Assembly (NCBI GenBank): GCA_017559505.1
Contig: JAFYSF010000017.1
Location: 1 to 58,354 of the forward strand
DNA from: Paludibacteraceae bacterium
Lineage (GTDB): Bacteria; Bacteroidota; Bacteroidia; Bacteroidales; Paludibacteraceae
Length of the DNA stretch: 58,354 bases
Direction: 5' to 3'
The notes beneath the pieces were generated by a model, which was given only the letters and a program-made list of their open reading frames with translations, made no database searches and was not told the DNA's origin. The position numbers were made by a program, and so were the translations under genes. Shown one piece after another: positions 46,569 to 56,294 of the stretch (its first letter is position 1; each line of letters opens with the position of its first letter).

Positions 46569-49500
46569 TTATTTAACAAACACTTTAGCAGTTGCATTTG
46601 CAGTACGAACTACATAGATACCACTTACAAGACGACCATTCATATTTGTAACGTTTTGACCTGTAATAGTGAAGATTTGGAATTCACCTTCTGTTACGAT
46701 CAAACCATTTTCAGTATAAACATCTGTAAGAATTACATATTCTACATTGTCGATAGTAGGAACCACAACAGATTCTGGATTCAATGGTTGGATAGAAGCT
46801 GTTTGACCGTTGATGATTGTGTAGTCAGCGATACCAGTAAGAGATACGATAGAGTCAGCTACTGCGATATCGCCCCAATAGTAAGTAGAAACTTTGATTG
46901 AGTCTTCACCTTGAACTAACCATGGCCATTTTTCGTCATCTGGATCGTCAACGCGTGAAAGTTCTTGTACGCGAACTACTTTATTTGCATATTCAGACAA
47001 GAAGAATTCGCCATTGTTGATTGCTTCCATAACATTTGCTACGTCTGCATTGAAGTCAGCCAATGTGATATCAAGTGGAGTAATTTCGCCGTCAGCTACT
47101 TTAGTTAAGTTGAGTTCTACGTTGTAGTCGTTACCTGACCACATGTATGCAGAAGCTTCGAGAGCTGTGAAACCTTCAATACCTACGATAGAGTCACCAA
47201 CAGCAACTTCGTAAGGGAATGTATATTCATCGTTTTCGTCAAGTACACCTAAACCTTTAACTGCGATAGCACCAGTTTCATCTTGTACGAAGATTGTGTA
47301 GCCACCCCATTTATTATAGCTGATGTAAGTCAACAATACTGGGTTACGCAATGCGCTTGTCAATGTGTATTCTGATTGTGCACCAGCAGCGATCAATTCA
47401 GCGATAGTGTTGTAGTAAAGTTTAGATTCTTGAAGTTCAGTAACGTAAACGATAGGAGCTTGAGTATAAAGATCAAAATCAATAACACCAACAACAAGTT
47501 TGTCAAGGTCTTTGTTGAGATATTCTTCAAAGTCAACAGGACCAGCAGCCATCAATACAAGAGAATCTTTACCTACAAGTTGTTCATAACCGTTTTCTGT
47601 TTCTACCCATGTTTCGAAATCGAATTCATAGCAATAGTTACCTTCTGCGCTAAGAACGATTTTACCACCTTTAGACAAACGGCTGAGAGATGCATAGTAG
47701 TCAGAAATATAAGCTAAACCAGTTGAAAGATCAACTGAAGCGTAGTTCAATTTATTGTTTTCAGAAACGAGGTTAGCTGTTTCAACAGAGAAGAATGCAG
47801 GTTGAATCATAGCGCCAGTTTCTTCGTCATACATAGCAGCGCTATATGCACCTTTGAGAGTGATTTCGTCGCCAGCTTTTGGTTGGAATGACAACATAGT
47901 CATGCGACCAGTTTGAGCTGCAAGACCTTTCCAAGTAGAACCACCATAGAAACCTTGTTCTTCATATTGAACATAGAAACTCATAGGACCAGCCAATGTA
48001 ACAAGAACAGATTCTTTGATTTCGTAAGAAGCCATTTTTTGTTCGTCAGTAGCACTTTCCATGAACATCATGAGGTCGTTCATTGTGAAGAATGAGTGGA
48101 CAGTAGCAACTTTTTCAACTACGAAACCTTCTTCTGTCAATGTACCATAAACATCCATTTTAGCAGGAACTGGATAGAGGTCGCAAGTCAATGCAGTTGC
48201 GCTATCTGGCATGAAGTATTCAGTGTAAGACATCCAACCTTCACCTACTGTAATAGCTGCAGGTTCAAGACCTTTATAAAGAACAAGTTCACCTTCATTT
48301 GCTTTGAGTTCCTCCATTGTAGATACTTCGATAGGCTCAGTAGTGAAAGTTACTTTCCAAAGAGCAGCACCTACTTTAGGACAGAATTGATAGATATAAG
48401 CTGTATCTTCAACAACTTGAACTGTCAACCAGTTAGCAGCTGTATTAGTAGAAGTTACATCTTTAGTATAGAATGCAGTTTCTGAAACAAATTTAGCATC
48501 TGTATAGTTATAGATATTCCATTCGCTATTGTAGTTAGTAGTACCAACATTGTAAGCCCAAAGTTCTTTACCACCTAATTCGAATGAGCAACCACCAAGA
48601 GTTGACAATTTAAATCCATTCAAAGTAAATGCTTTAGATTCGCCAGTTGTGAAGTTATAAGAACTTACACTTGTAGAACGAGAGTGAGCAACCAAGTTAC
48701 CCCAGATATCCAACATAACATTATTTTGAGTGTTACCTGCAGCAAGAGCACCACCTACAGCATCAACAGCAACAACTTCGCCATTAGCAATTTGTACGCG
48801 GTTAACAACTGTTTGTGCTTTACAATAAAAATATACAAAACCACCTTCTGCGCCGAAAATATCACCAGAAGCAGTCAAGAAGTCGCAACGTTCTGGGTAA
48901 GGCAATGTGAATGTCAAATCTTTAGCTTCTGTGCTACCTTTTTGGAACACTTTGATAGCATTTGGATTAGCTGAATAGAATGTAGCGTTGAATACGATCA
49001 AGTTACCTGCGTTATCAACAGCAATTTGTTGACCAGCACCTGAAGCAGCATATTCTGTAATTGCATCTGCTGTGACTGTGTGAAGTTTCAAATTACCAGC
49101 ATCTTGCATATAGATAACACCATCAAAACCTACTGCTTGATAGCCATTACCTGTAGAAGCTGGAACATTTACATTTTCCCAAACTTTTTCAACTGTGAAA
49201 CGTGGAGCAAATTCATAATCTTTAACGAAGTAAGCTGTTACAACTTTATTTGTATCCATTGTTACAGTCAAAGTTTCTTCTGTTGAGCGGTCGCTCCATC
49301 CAAGAAGTTTGTAACCTTCTGCAGGAGTAGCTGTAAGAGTAACAACTGCACCAACTTTTTGTTCGCCAGTGGCAACGTCAACTGTACCTTTAGCTGCATC
49401 GTTAACGTTAACTGTCAACATAAATGTAGGTTCTACAACTGTATAGTTCAAAGTGAACTCTTTGTTATAAGTTTCAGCAGCATCAGTTCTTGTAAAAGAA

Positions 49501-51392
49501 ATAATACCTTCTGGAATTGTAATTTTGTATTCACCCAAGTCGTTAACAAATGTTTTTTGGCACATAGCTTCAGAAACGAAGATACGAACAGCATTTTTCA
49601 CGCCTTCAACAGCAGCCCATTGCATAGGAGCAGCAGTTGTCCAAGTAGAAGTTGCAGGTGTACCGAGGTCATCATCGCCAGGAATTACTTGAAGATATTC
49701 AAGACCTAACCAATTGAATCCGTTTTTAGCATCTGTTGCATTAACGAATACTGAATCATATTGTGGGAATGTAAGAACGATTTCATTAATTTTGGTCAAA
49801 CGTTCTTCATTTGCAGGAAGAGCTGTATATTCTGCTGTTACTGCAGTTTTTTTCACATAGTTGTTATCGATTGTGAAGTTCAATACATAGTCTTCTTCCA
49901 TGTATACTTTAGGCATACCAGTACGAGCCTTAGCACATTGCAAAGAACAACCAGGAAGAACGATACGATAGTTCCCTTTAGCATAGAAACCTTGTTCATT
50001 TTCTTCGTAACCTTTAGTATTGATAGAGAAAATACAAGTCAAACCATCGCGAGATGAATACAAAACACCATTACCACCAGGAACTGGAGTTGTGTTTCCT
50101 TCTTCATCAACTGAGAAGAATGTTTTCAATGTTGAACCATTTGCCAATACAACATTTGTCACTTCTGTAAACATATCAGTAGCGGTTGCACCAACAAATT
50201 TACGACCAACTGAATCATAACCAGCAAAAGTAATTCTTACTTCTTTGAAGAATTCAAGAGTGTCACCTTCTGCAATATTCCAAGTAGCTTCAACAGCACC
50301 ACGAGGAGCCCCCCAAGTACCTGTAACTGCAGTAGCAGTCGCAGTAGCATCAACAGAGAACATTGTATTTTCACCATCGTATGCCAAACCTGCGATAGTA
50401 ACTTCAGCTTCACCTTCAAGATAACAATCAATATCAAAGCTAACCCATGTACCTTCAGGAACAACAACTTTATATTTGCTACCAGCTTTAGTCATTTCAA
50501 CAGGAGCAGAATATGTACCTTCTGCATTTTTGAATACAGCTTTATAAGCATCGAAAGTTTGAACGAAACCTTCGTTAGCCGTAGGATCAAGATAGAATAC
50601 TTGGCCACCTTCAAATGGAGTAGCAGCTTTTGACCAAACGCCTTCATTATTAAGATAAACAGAATAAGTGCCATCCATATTAAGAAGAGAAGCTTGAGAT
50701 GTAGTTTTATTCAAAGTGAACAAATTATTTACACCATCATAAGTAAGATCAAGTCTATTCAACGATTTTTGTTGGAAAATAATTCTCGACCAAGTACCTT
50801 CTGGAGCTACAACTTCATATACATCAGCCAATTCTGCATTGTATTCAATTGTAACAGCTTCTGATACAGTTGCACCATCAAACGAAGCAAATTTCACTGT
50901 TGTTGGGAAATATTTGCTTGCCTTACAAGTTGAATTCTGAGACAAATCAATATAGAACTTTGTTCCACCAACGATGTCAACAACTGGCATTTTACTCCAA
51001 GTACCATCAGTGTCAACATACACCATACGGTTATCAACCAAAGTTAACGCATCTTTTGGATTTTTTGCGGCAGCAAAATAGTTATTTGTGCCATCATAAG
51101 TAAGATGCATGTAATAATTTTTAGAGGTTGAACCTGCAGGAATAACTTTGATACCTGTCCATGTACCAGCAGGAGCAGCAAAACGATAAAGTTTAGAGCC
51201 ATTGTGAGCTAAAGTAATTGTGTCAGAAACAGTTTCACCATTAGTAAACACAATGTTGTAAGGACCATTTTTACCTATAGTCCCACTAGGAGTTCTTAAA
51301 TCTAAAAAGAACTTAGTACCACCAGCGATGTCGGCGGCAAAAGTAGTCAATGCGACAAACATTGCTACTACGAAAAAAGTAATCTTTTTCAT
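46569..51392 (-). CDS. Large secreted protein with T9SS type A (Por) sorting domain
   Basis: 1607 residues. Signal peptide 1-19 (ITFFVVAMFVALTTFAA). Residues about 20-380 contain three related modules of about 110-130 residues, each starting like GGTKFFLDL and each with a TYDGTNN / LTYDGVNN motif. A divergent InlB B-repeat type module (KGTVDVATGEQKVGAVVTLT to LLGWSDRSTEE) is near residue 680. Around 760-1050 repeated short aromatic strands suggest a beta-propeller. The C terminus (EGEFQIFTITGQNV, NGRLVSGIYVVRT) is the Por sorting domain that directs export through the type IX system and surface attachment. No catalytic motif seen; binding or adhesion is inference. Confidence 0.86.
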   Translation of the reverse strand: MKKITFFVVAMFVALTTFAADIAGGTKFFLDLRTPSGTIGKNGPYNIVFTNGETVSDTITLAHNGSKLYRFAAPAGTWTGIKVIPAGSTSKNYYMHLTYDGTNNYFAAAKNPKDALTLVDNRMVYVDTDGTWSKMPVVDIVGGTKFYIDLSQNSTCKASKYFPTTVKFASFDGATVSEAVTIEYNAELADVYEVVAPEGTWSRIIFQQKSLNRLDLTYDGVNNLFTLNKTTSQASLLNMDGTYSVYLNNEGVWSKAATPFEGGQVFYLDPTANEGFVQTFDAYKAVFKNAEGTYSAPVEMTKAGSKYKVVVPEGTWVSFDIDCYLEGEAEVTIAGLAYDGENTMFSVDATATATAVTGTWGAPRGAVEATWNIAEGDTLEFFKEVRITFAGYDSVGRKFVGATATDMFTEVTNVVLANGSTLKTFFSVDEEGNTTPVPGGNGVLYSSRDGLTCIFSINTKGYEENEQGFYAKGNYRIVLPGCSLQCAKARTGMPKVYMEEDYVLNFTIDNNYVKKTAVTAEYTALPANEERLTKINEIVLTFPQYDSVFVNATDAKNGFNWLGLEYLQVIPGDDDLGTPATSTWTTAAPMQWAAVEGVKNAVRIFVSEAMCQKTFVNDLGEYKITIPEGIISFTRTDAAETYNKEFTLNYTVVEPTFMLTVNVNDAAKGTVDVATGEQKVGAVVTLTATPAEGYKLLGWSDRSTEETLTVTMDTNKVVTAYFVKDYEFAPRFTVEKVWENVNVPASTGNGYQAVGFDGVIYMQDAGNLKLHTVTADAITEYAASGAGQQIAVDNAGNLIVFNATFYSANPNAIKVFQKGSTEAKDLTFTLPYPERCDFLTASGDIFGAEGGFVYFYCKAQTVVNRVQIANGEVVAVDAVGGALAAGNTQNNVMLDIWGNLVAHSRSTSVSSYNFTTGESKAFTLNGFKLSTLGGCSFELGGKELWAYNVGTTNYNSEWNIYNYTDAKFVSETAFYTKDVTSTNTAANWLTVQVVEDTAYIYQFCPKVGAALWKVTFTTEPIEVSTMEELKANEGELVLYKGLEPAAITVGEGWMSYTEYFMPDSATALTCDLYPVPAKMDVYGTLTEEGFVVEKVATVHSFFTMNDLMMFMESATDEQKMASYEIKESVLVTLAGPMSFYVQYEEQGFYGGSTWKGLAAQTGRMTMLSFQPKAGDEITLKGAYSAAMYDEETGAMIQPAFFSVETANLVSENNKLNYASVDLSTGLAYISDYYASLSRLSKGGKIVLSAEGNYCYEFDFETWVETENGYEQLVGKDSLVLMAAGPVDFEEYLNKDLDKLVVGVIDFDLYTQAPIVYVTELQESKLYYNTIAELIAAGAQSEYTLTSALRNPVLLTYISYNKWGGYTIFVQDETGAIAVKGLGVLDENDEYTFPYEVAVGDSIVGIEGFTALEASAYMWSGNDYNVELNLTKVADGEITPLDITLADFNADVANVMEAINNGEFFLSEYANKVVRVQELSRVDDPDDEKWPWLVQGEDSIKVSTYYWGDIAVADSIVSLTGIADYTIINGQTASIQPLNPESVVVPTIDNVEYVILTDVYTENGLIVTEGEFQIFTITGQNVTNMNGRLVSGIYVVRTANATAKVFVK

Positions 51393-51462
51393 AAGTCGAT
51401 TTTTTTTAGGTTAGTAATTAATAAATATATTAGTTGATTAAAGTTTAGCAACAACACGAGGG

Positions 51463-51493
51463 CAAAGGTATAAATAAATTTTGACACATGCAA
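51463..51493 (-). promoter_or_regulatory. sigma-ABfr-type promoter of the 1607-residue protein gene
   Basis: Minus strand: TTG (51493-51491), a 20-base spacer, TACCTTTG (51470-51463). Leader about 65 bases. Confidence 0.83.
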
Positions 51494-51841
51494 ATCTTTT
51501 TTTGTTTTTTTTTATAATTTTCCTACCCATTCTTACAAACTCTAATTTCATCCCATTCTCCTACCTCTGAATCAGACTTTTCTCTCTAACTCGAAAGCAC
51601 AAAAATCCACATCTAAAAAACAGCATCTAAAATACAATCCCCCCTACCCTACATTGAATACAACATACAACTACCTTCAAGACTAACTAAGCAAACTAGG
51701 TATTCTTTTAATTTGCACATCTACTTTCTGAGAAAATAATATTAGTTAATCTGGTGAATATTCTCAGAAATATAACTTTAATGACATATCTATTATTTAC
51801 ACCTTAAAGTTACAAACGATATTTGATATAGCAATAATTTA
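51494..51841. other. AT-rich gap between the two T9SS cargo genes
   Basis: About 350 bases with no reading frame worth reporting, no hairpin with a T run, and no array of the kinds seen elsewhere. Separates the terminator of the 789-residue gene from the promoter of the 1607-residue gene. Confidence 0.5.
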
Positions 51842-51877
51842 TAAAAAAGAGTGTGTCTTTATTTTGACACACTCTCA
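51842..51877 (-). terminator. Terminator of the 789-residue T9SS cargo gene
   Basis: GAGTGTGTC (51849-51857) pairs with GACACACTC (51866-51874); the minus strand continues into T residues. Confidence 0.85.
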
Positions 51878-51902
51878 TAATTTATTGTATAAGTTATAAC
51901 TC

Positions 51903-54272
51903 TTATTTAACAACCACTTTAGCAGTTGCATTACCACGACGAACTACATAAACGCCATTATCAAGACGTCCGTTCATATCAGTAACATTTTGACCAGTGA
52001 TAGTGAAGATTTGGAATTCACCTTCAGCGATGATAGTACCTTCTTGAACGAAAATGTCAGAAAGAATTACATTTTCTACATTAACGCCAGGACCAACTTC
52101 TGCTTTAACTGTATAATCCAATACAATTTCTTTATTAACACCTTCAGCGAAAGTTACTATACCTGCAGGGATAACAATTGTATAATCTCCTTCCAAAGCA
52201 TATGATTCTGCTCCATTTGCAAAGTCTGGATATACAAACAAACGAAGTGCATTAGCTTTACCTTCTACTGCGCCAAACATAATATAACCAACTGGTATTG
52301 AACGTCCAAATTCATCATCAACCATGTACACCATTGGAACATTTGAACCTTGCAACATATCAGGTTCTGCTATTTCAATAGTTTTATAATCATCGAAAGT
52401 AAGAACTATTTCTTTAATCTCTTTAACTGTTGAATAATTTGCAGGATTTACAGTGTAAGCAGCTGCAATTTCAGGAACAACAATATCACCTACTGTTACT
52501 GTGAAATTCAAAACATAATCTTCTGTACTTAATTCACCATCAAATTTAACTTTACCTGCAGCTAAAACAATACGATAGTTGCCTGCTGTTACTTTGCCTG
52601 TGTAGCATCCATCATCTTCATATTCTTCAAGTCTCAAGTTTACAGATGTTCCTGTGATTTTTTTATTCATCATACCATCTGCTGAACCATCCATACCACA
52701 ATTGCTTTCTACCAATGTTGCTGTTCCATCTTCTGCAACGCGATAGAAACAATAAGGATAATAATCTACAAGAGCAACTTTTTCTACTCCAGCAAATGTT
52801 ACTGTTACATCTGTGAAATATTCTACTGAACCACCATTTTCAATGCTCCATGTTGCTTTAATTGCAGGTTCTGTACTTTCACCAGCCAATTGGAATGCAT
52901 ATTTCGCAGCAGCTGGAGTAGCAACTTCACCTGAATATGGCAATGCATACGCAATAATTTTTTCTCCAGAATTACCTACAACATACAAGTTTTCAGCATA
53001 ATCCACTGCAAATTCGTTCAAGTTACGACCAATACCATCAGCTTTTACTGCCCATTTTTCTGTCAAAGTAACTTTTCCTTCTGCATCTTTACCAATTGTG
53101 TAAACACCGAAATTACCTACAGTAGAACTTGAACGTTCTTTTCCTTTAAACAACATACCATTGTGAACCAATACGCCATCACCACCATAGAAAGATGCAT
53201 CTTCTGTATAATAATCTTGTACACCTTCTGCATTAACGTGCGCTAAATTTGGTTCACCTGCTTTTGCACCAGAACGGCTTGCGCCAAACCAATAACCACC
53301 TTCACCATCATAAATAATTTCGCAGTTAGTATGAACAAGAGCATATTTACCTTGGCTAAATGCAGCAATATTAGTTGGATTACCAACAAAAGTTGTTGCT
53401 GTACCAATAGCATATTCATCCAAACGATAACCTGCTTGTGAATTTCCAATACCTGATTTATTTGCTGAATAAAGCAAAAGTTTCAAGTTTTCACCACTAC
53501 CTTTAACATCCATAGAGCAGTTAAGACCAGCAATGAAATTACCATCTGCGTCATACATATTATAATCGTCAGCATTATTGGCGCCATAAATAAGAGGAGT
53601 CCAAGTTTGAAGGTCATTAGAAACTTCCCAAACAGCTACACCATTCAAATCCAATGATGACACAAAGATACGACCATCTTCAGAAATTTTAACACGCCAT
53701 GGTTGATAACCACTAGATGCCAGTTTGCGAGCAAAATCCAAACCACCATTAATACAAACAGAATCTGTAGTAAAATCAGGACGGAATGTATAAAGGCCTG
53801 CACCTTTACCTCCAGAAACATAATCAGTTTTTTCTTTTTCTTTTACTAAATCCATTGCCTCAGCAACAATAATACGACCAAAATAATCAGAATTAGGGTC
53901 TTTATCAATTGCCAAACCGTGAGGGCAATACAAACCGTACATAGTAGATTCTTGAGTAGGAGCTTCTACTGAAGTACCTGTAACCTTAACTTTCCATGTA
54001 AGATTTGCAGATTTAGGCAAATCTGCAGTAGGGATTTCCATAGTGTGAGCACCCTTAGTCAAACCAACAGAAGCGAAAGATTTAACCTCTGTTTCGCCAT
54101 TAAAAATTACTACATTCACTCCTGTTGCATCTGCATTGAGCGAATAATTAATTGTAAGAGTAGCTTCATCAGCTGACAACGATGATGACAAAGCATAAGC
54201 AAAAGGATTGAGTGCAGCAAAAGAGACAGCACACACCATTAATGCTACAAATAAAGCGTAAACTTTCCTCAT
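51903..54272 (-). CDS. Secreted protein with NHL/propeller-like region and T9SS type A sorting domain
   Basis: 789 residues. Signal peptide 1-19 (VYALFVALMVCAVSFAA). Residues about 25-115 form a beta-sandwich resembling carbohydrate- or glycogen-binding modules (SLSADEATLTINYSLNADAT). Residues about 125-450 show propeller-like repeats (HGLAIDKDPNSDYFGRIIVA, VKISEDGRIFVSSLDLNG). Two further sandwich domains precede the Por domain (EGEFQIFTITGQNVTDMNG, YVVRRGNATAKVVVK). The final segment and 3' flank are almost the same as in the 1607-residue protein. Surface-exposed; function unknown. Confidence 0.86.
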   Translation of the reverse strand: MRKVYALFVALMVCAVSFAALNPFAYALSSSLSADEATLTINYSLNADATGVNVVIFNGETEVKSFASVGLTKGAHTMEIPTADLPKSANLTWKVKVTGTSVEAPTQESTMYGLYCPHGLAIDKDPNSDYFGRIIVAEAMDLVKEKEKTDYVSGGKGAGLYTFRPDFTTDSVCINGGLDFARKLASSGYQPWRVKISEDGRIFVSSLDLNGVAVWEVSNDLQTWTPLIYGANNADDYNMYDADGNFIAGLNCSMDVKGSGENLKLLLYSANKSGIGNSQAGYRLDEYAIGTATTFVGNPTNIAAFSQGKYALVHTNCEIIYDGEGGYWFGASRSGAKAGEPNLAHVNAEGVQDYYTEDASFYGGDGVLVHNGMLFKGKERSSSTVGNFGVYTIGKDAEGKVTLTEKWAVKADGIGRNLNEFAVDYAENLYVVGNSGEKIIAYALPYSGEVATPAAAKYAFQLAGESTEPAIKATWSIENGGSVEYFTDVTVTFAGVEKVALVDYYPYCFYRVAEDGTATLVESNCGMDGSADGMMNKKITGTSVNLRLEEYEDDGCYTGKVTAGNYRIVLAAGKVKFDGELSTEDYVLNFTVTVGDIVVPEIAAAYTVNPANYSTVKEIKEIVLTFDDYKTIEIAEPDMLQGSNVPMVYMVDDEFGRSIPVGYIMFGAVEGKANALRLFVYPDFANGAESYALEGDYTIVIPAGIVTFAEGVNKEIVLDYTVKAEVGPGVNVENVILSDIFVQEGTIIAEGEFQIFTITGQNVTDMNGRLDNGVYVVRRGNATAKVVVK

Positions 54273-54409
54273 AATTTTTGTGTTTTTTTGTTAATAAATA
54301 AAGTTAATAATATTTTTATGTTCCTATTAAACAAAAGAATACAAAGATTTATAATAAACCTTGACACCTACAAAGATTATTATAATCACATAGAGTCAAC
54401 AATCAAATG

Positions 54410-54439
54410 CAAAGTTACAAAAAAAAATGAAAAATTCAA
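54410..54439 (-). promoter_or_regulatory. sigma-ABfr-type promoter of the 789-residue protein gene
   Basis: Minus strand: TTG (54439-54437), a 19-base spacer, TAACTTTG (54417-54410). The leader would be about 130 bases and AT-rich. Confidence 0.75.
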
Positions 54440-54549
54440 ATTTCAGCGAAGAAAAATTAATTTTCCGCTTGTGATTTTATTTATTTTAATCAGAAGAACG
54501 TATAATTTAAAAAAGTTCATATTTAACATAAGTTATACACACATTACTG

Positions 54550-54635
54550 TATAGTATATTTATAGTATATTTATAGTATATTTATCCTATATTTATAGTA
54601 TATTTATCCTATATTTATAGTATATTTATCATATG
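54550..54635. repeat. 11-base tandem array (AT-rich), copy 2
   Basis: Seven full units and a partial: TATAGTATATT three times, then TATCCTATATT alternating with TATAGTATATT. It is the reverse complement of the unit in the array at 28971-29044. Confidence 0.93.
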
Positions 54636-54700
54636 TTGAAGGTTGCTGTTGGTATAGGTTCTTCTTCAATTTAGTTGAAAGAAAGATATATATGCGCTTG

Positions 54701-54790
54701 TAGATATTCTAGATGTTCTAGATATACTAGGATGCTGCGCTACTCTAGATAATTAAGTGTAAGGAGCAAATATATAAGTGTAAGGAGCAA
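54701..54790. repeat. 9-base array followed by a 21-base direct repeat
   Basis: Units tagatattc, tagatgttc, tagatatac, taggatgct at 54701-54736. Then TAAGTGTAAGGAGCAA occurs at 54754-54769 and 54775-54790, a spacing of 21 bases or three heptamers. No gene is seen between 54636 and 54923. Confidence 0.75.
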
Positions 54791-54923
54791 GTATGGTTCA
54801 CTATCTTAGAGGTATCTTGCTGATGAGTACAAAAACGAGGAAGTATAAGATAATTTTGTGGGGATACTTTTCTACTAAGTTGACGAAGAACTGAGATTAG
54901 GGAGGTATGTTGAAATTGAGAGT

Positions 54924-54957
54924 AAAAAAAAGAAGAACAACTTGTCGGTTGTTCTTC
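54924..54957 (-). terminator. Terminator of rsmE
   Basis: GAAGAACAAC (54932-54941) pairs with GTTGTTCTTC (54948-54957); seven or more T residues follow on the minus strand. Confidence 0.87.
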
Positions 54958-54981
54958 CTTAATTTATATATCCGTTTTTTA

Positions 54982-55698
54982 TTATTTTTTTAAGTTTGCG
55001 ACAGTTACCAAATGGCATGCTACTACGCCTGCGGTTTCGGTGCGAAGGCGGGATTCGCCGAGCGTGATTGCCTGAAATGAATTACGAAGTGCTAGTTCTA
55101 CTTCTTCTTCAGAAAAATCTCCTTCAGGACCGACCATAACCACTACATCTCCTCCGGGCTGACAAGCATTAAACAAATGCTGTTTAGGCTGGTCGTAGCA
55201 ATGAGCAATAAACAATGAGGAATGAGGAATGAGGAATGAGGAATTACCAATAAATTCTTTTGCCGTTATCATTGGATTGAGGCGTGGCACATAGGCTTTT
55301 AGGCTCTGTTTTGCCGCAGATACGAGAATCTTTTCGATACGCTCGGGTTTAATGACTTTGCGCTCGGAATAGCGACAACAGAGAGGTGTTAGTTCGTCGA
55401 AACCTATCTCAGTTGCTTTCTCAACAAACCATTCAAAACGGTCGATATTTTTGGTTGGAGCCACTGCCAAATGTAGGCGAAATGGACGTCGACCATATTC
55501 ATGTTGCTCGCTAATAATGCTGACTTGAGTGCGCTTTGGATGCGCTTCAAGGATTTCGGCTTCGTATAATCCTCCTACTCCATCTATAATATGTATATGC
55601 TCTCCTGCCTTCATGCGAAGGACTTTAGCGCAATGTTGCGACTCTTCCTCAGGAAGAGAGAGAGTTTGGAGTATGTCAGGGGCGTAAAATAGGTTCAT
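54982..55698 (-). CDS. rsmE: 16S rRNA (uracil(1498)-N(3))-methyltransferase
   Basis: 238 residues. Methylates U1498 of 16S rRNA. N-terminal PUA-like domain (MNLFYAPDILQT, HCAKVLRMKAGEHI), then the SPOUT knot with VVMVGPEGDFSEEEVELA and TLGESRLRTETAG. A stretch of 35 bases inside the gene (55214-55248) is a perfect 7-base tandem repeat encoding NSSFLIPHSSLFIAHC-type residues, an in-frame insertion not expected in the family. The conserved domains on both sides are intact. Read after the META lipoprotein gene with a 28-base heptamer gap. Confidence 0.95.
   Translation of the reverse strand: MNLFYAPDILQTLSLPEEESQHCAKVLRMKAGEHIHIIDGVGGLYEAEILEAHPKRTQVSIISEQHEYGRRPFRLHLAVAPTKNIDRFEWFVEKATEIGFDELTPLCCRYSERKVIKPERIEKILVSAAKQSLKAYVPRLNPMITAKEFIGNSSFLIPHSSLFIAHCYDQPKQHLFNACQPGGDVVVMVGPEGDFSEEEVELALRNSFQAITLGESRLRTETAGVVACHLVTVANLKK
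55214..55248. repeat. 7-base tandem repeat inside rsmE
   Basis: AATGAGG four times then aattacc, in frame within the coding sequence. Confidence 0.93.
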
Positions 55699-55725
55699 TG
55701 AGAGTTGAAAGTTGAGAGTTGAGAG
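55698..55725. repeat. 7-base tandem repeat between the META lipoprotein gene and rsmE
   Basis: Units ttgagag, ttgaaag, ttgagag, ttgagag occupy the entire gap and touch the rsmE start codon. Confidence 0.9.
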
Positions 55726-55726
55726 G

Positions 55727-56161
55727 TTATTTCACTTCGAAAACGGCAAGTGGAGTTTTACCATTATAAATGGTTACTTTATTTTTTTCGACGCTATAAG
55801 CATTGGCTTTTTCGAGAAGAATTGAAATTTGCATCTCTATTTTATTTGATTCTTCATCGCACATACGACGAGTCATACCTACTTCTGAAAATTTTATACG
55901 ACCATCAGCAGCTTTGTATTGTCCGAAAAATTGATTGCAACCAGAATTGCCATTGATTTTATAAACACCATCAGCAACTGCGACTTCAGAGAATGTAAAA
56001 ACGACAGGTTCGAAAGTAGATTTTGCATCGTAAGCAACACCATTTAATTCAACAAGATGAAGATTTTTGCCTTGAAAAGCAAATACAGGTTCTTTTACAC
56101 GTGATGCACAAGAAGAAAAAATTAAAGCCAAAACGGCTACAATAATAAGATTCTTTTTCAT
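55727..56161 (-). CDS. META domain (HslJ-like) lipoprotein
   Basis: 144 residues. Lipobox FSSC with Cys18 after a short hydrophobic signal (LIIVAVLALIFSSC). The rest is one META/DUF306 domain: LVELNGVAYDAKSTFEPVVF, INGNSGCNQFFGQYKAADG, VGMTRRMCDEESNKIE. This domain occurs in the heat-inducible E. coli HslJ and in other envelope proteins of unknown role. First gene of a two-gene unit with rsmE. Confidence 0.9.
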   Translation of the reverse strand: MKKNLIIVAVLALIFSSCASRVKEPVFAFQGKNLHLVELNGVAYDAKSTFEPVVFTFSEVAVADGVYKINGNSGCNQFFGQYKAADGRIKFSEVGMTRRMCDEESNKIEMQISILLEKANAYSVEKNKVTIYNGKTPLAVFEVK

Positions 56162-56241
56162 AGTGAGTTAAATATAAACTGTTTATAAAAGTGTTTTTTT
56201 GTTAGAACAAAATATTTTGAAAAAGTTTAATTATGTAATGC

Positions 56242-56249
56242 AAAATTAC
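56242..56249 (-). promoter_or_regulatory. -7 element of the META lipoprotein gene
   Basis: TAATTTTG on the minus strand, 80 bases before the ATG. Weak -33 match. Confidence 0.4.
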
Positions 56250-56294
56250 TATTTTTTTTTGAGTTAATATGTATGTTGTATAAAAAAAAAATCG

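Noticed and set aside
54288..54554. 88-codon plus-strand frame upstream of the 789-residue gene
   Set aside because: It covers that gene's minus-strand promoter and leader; AT-rich composition with no recognisable domain.
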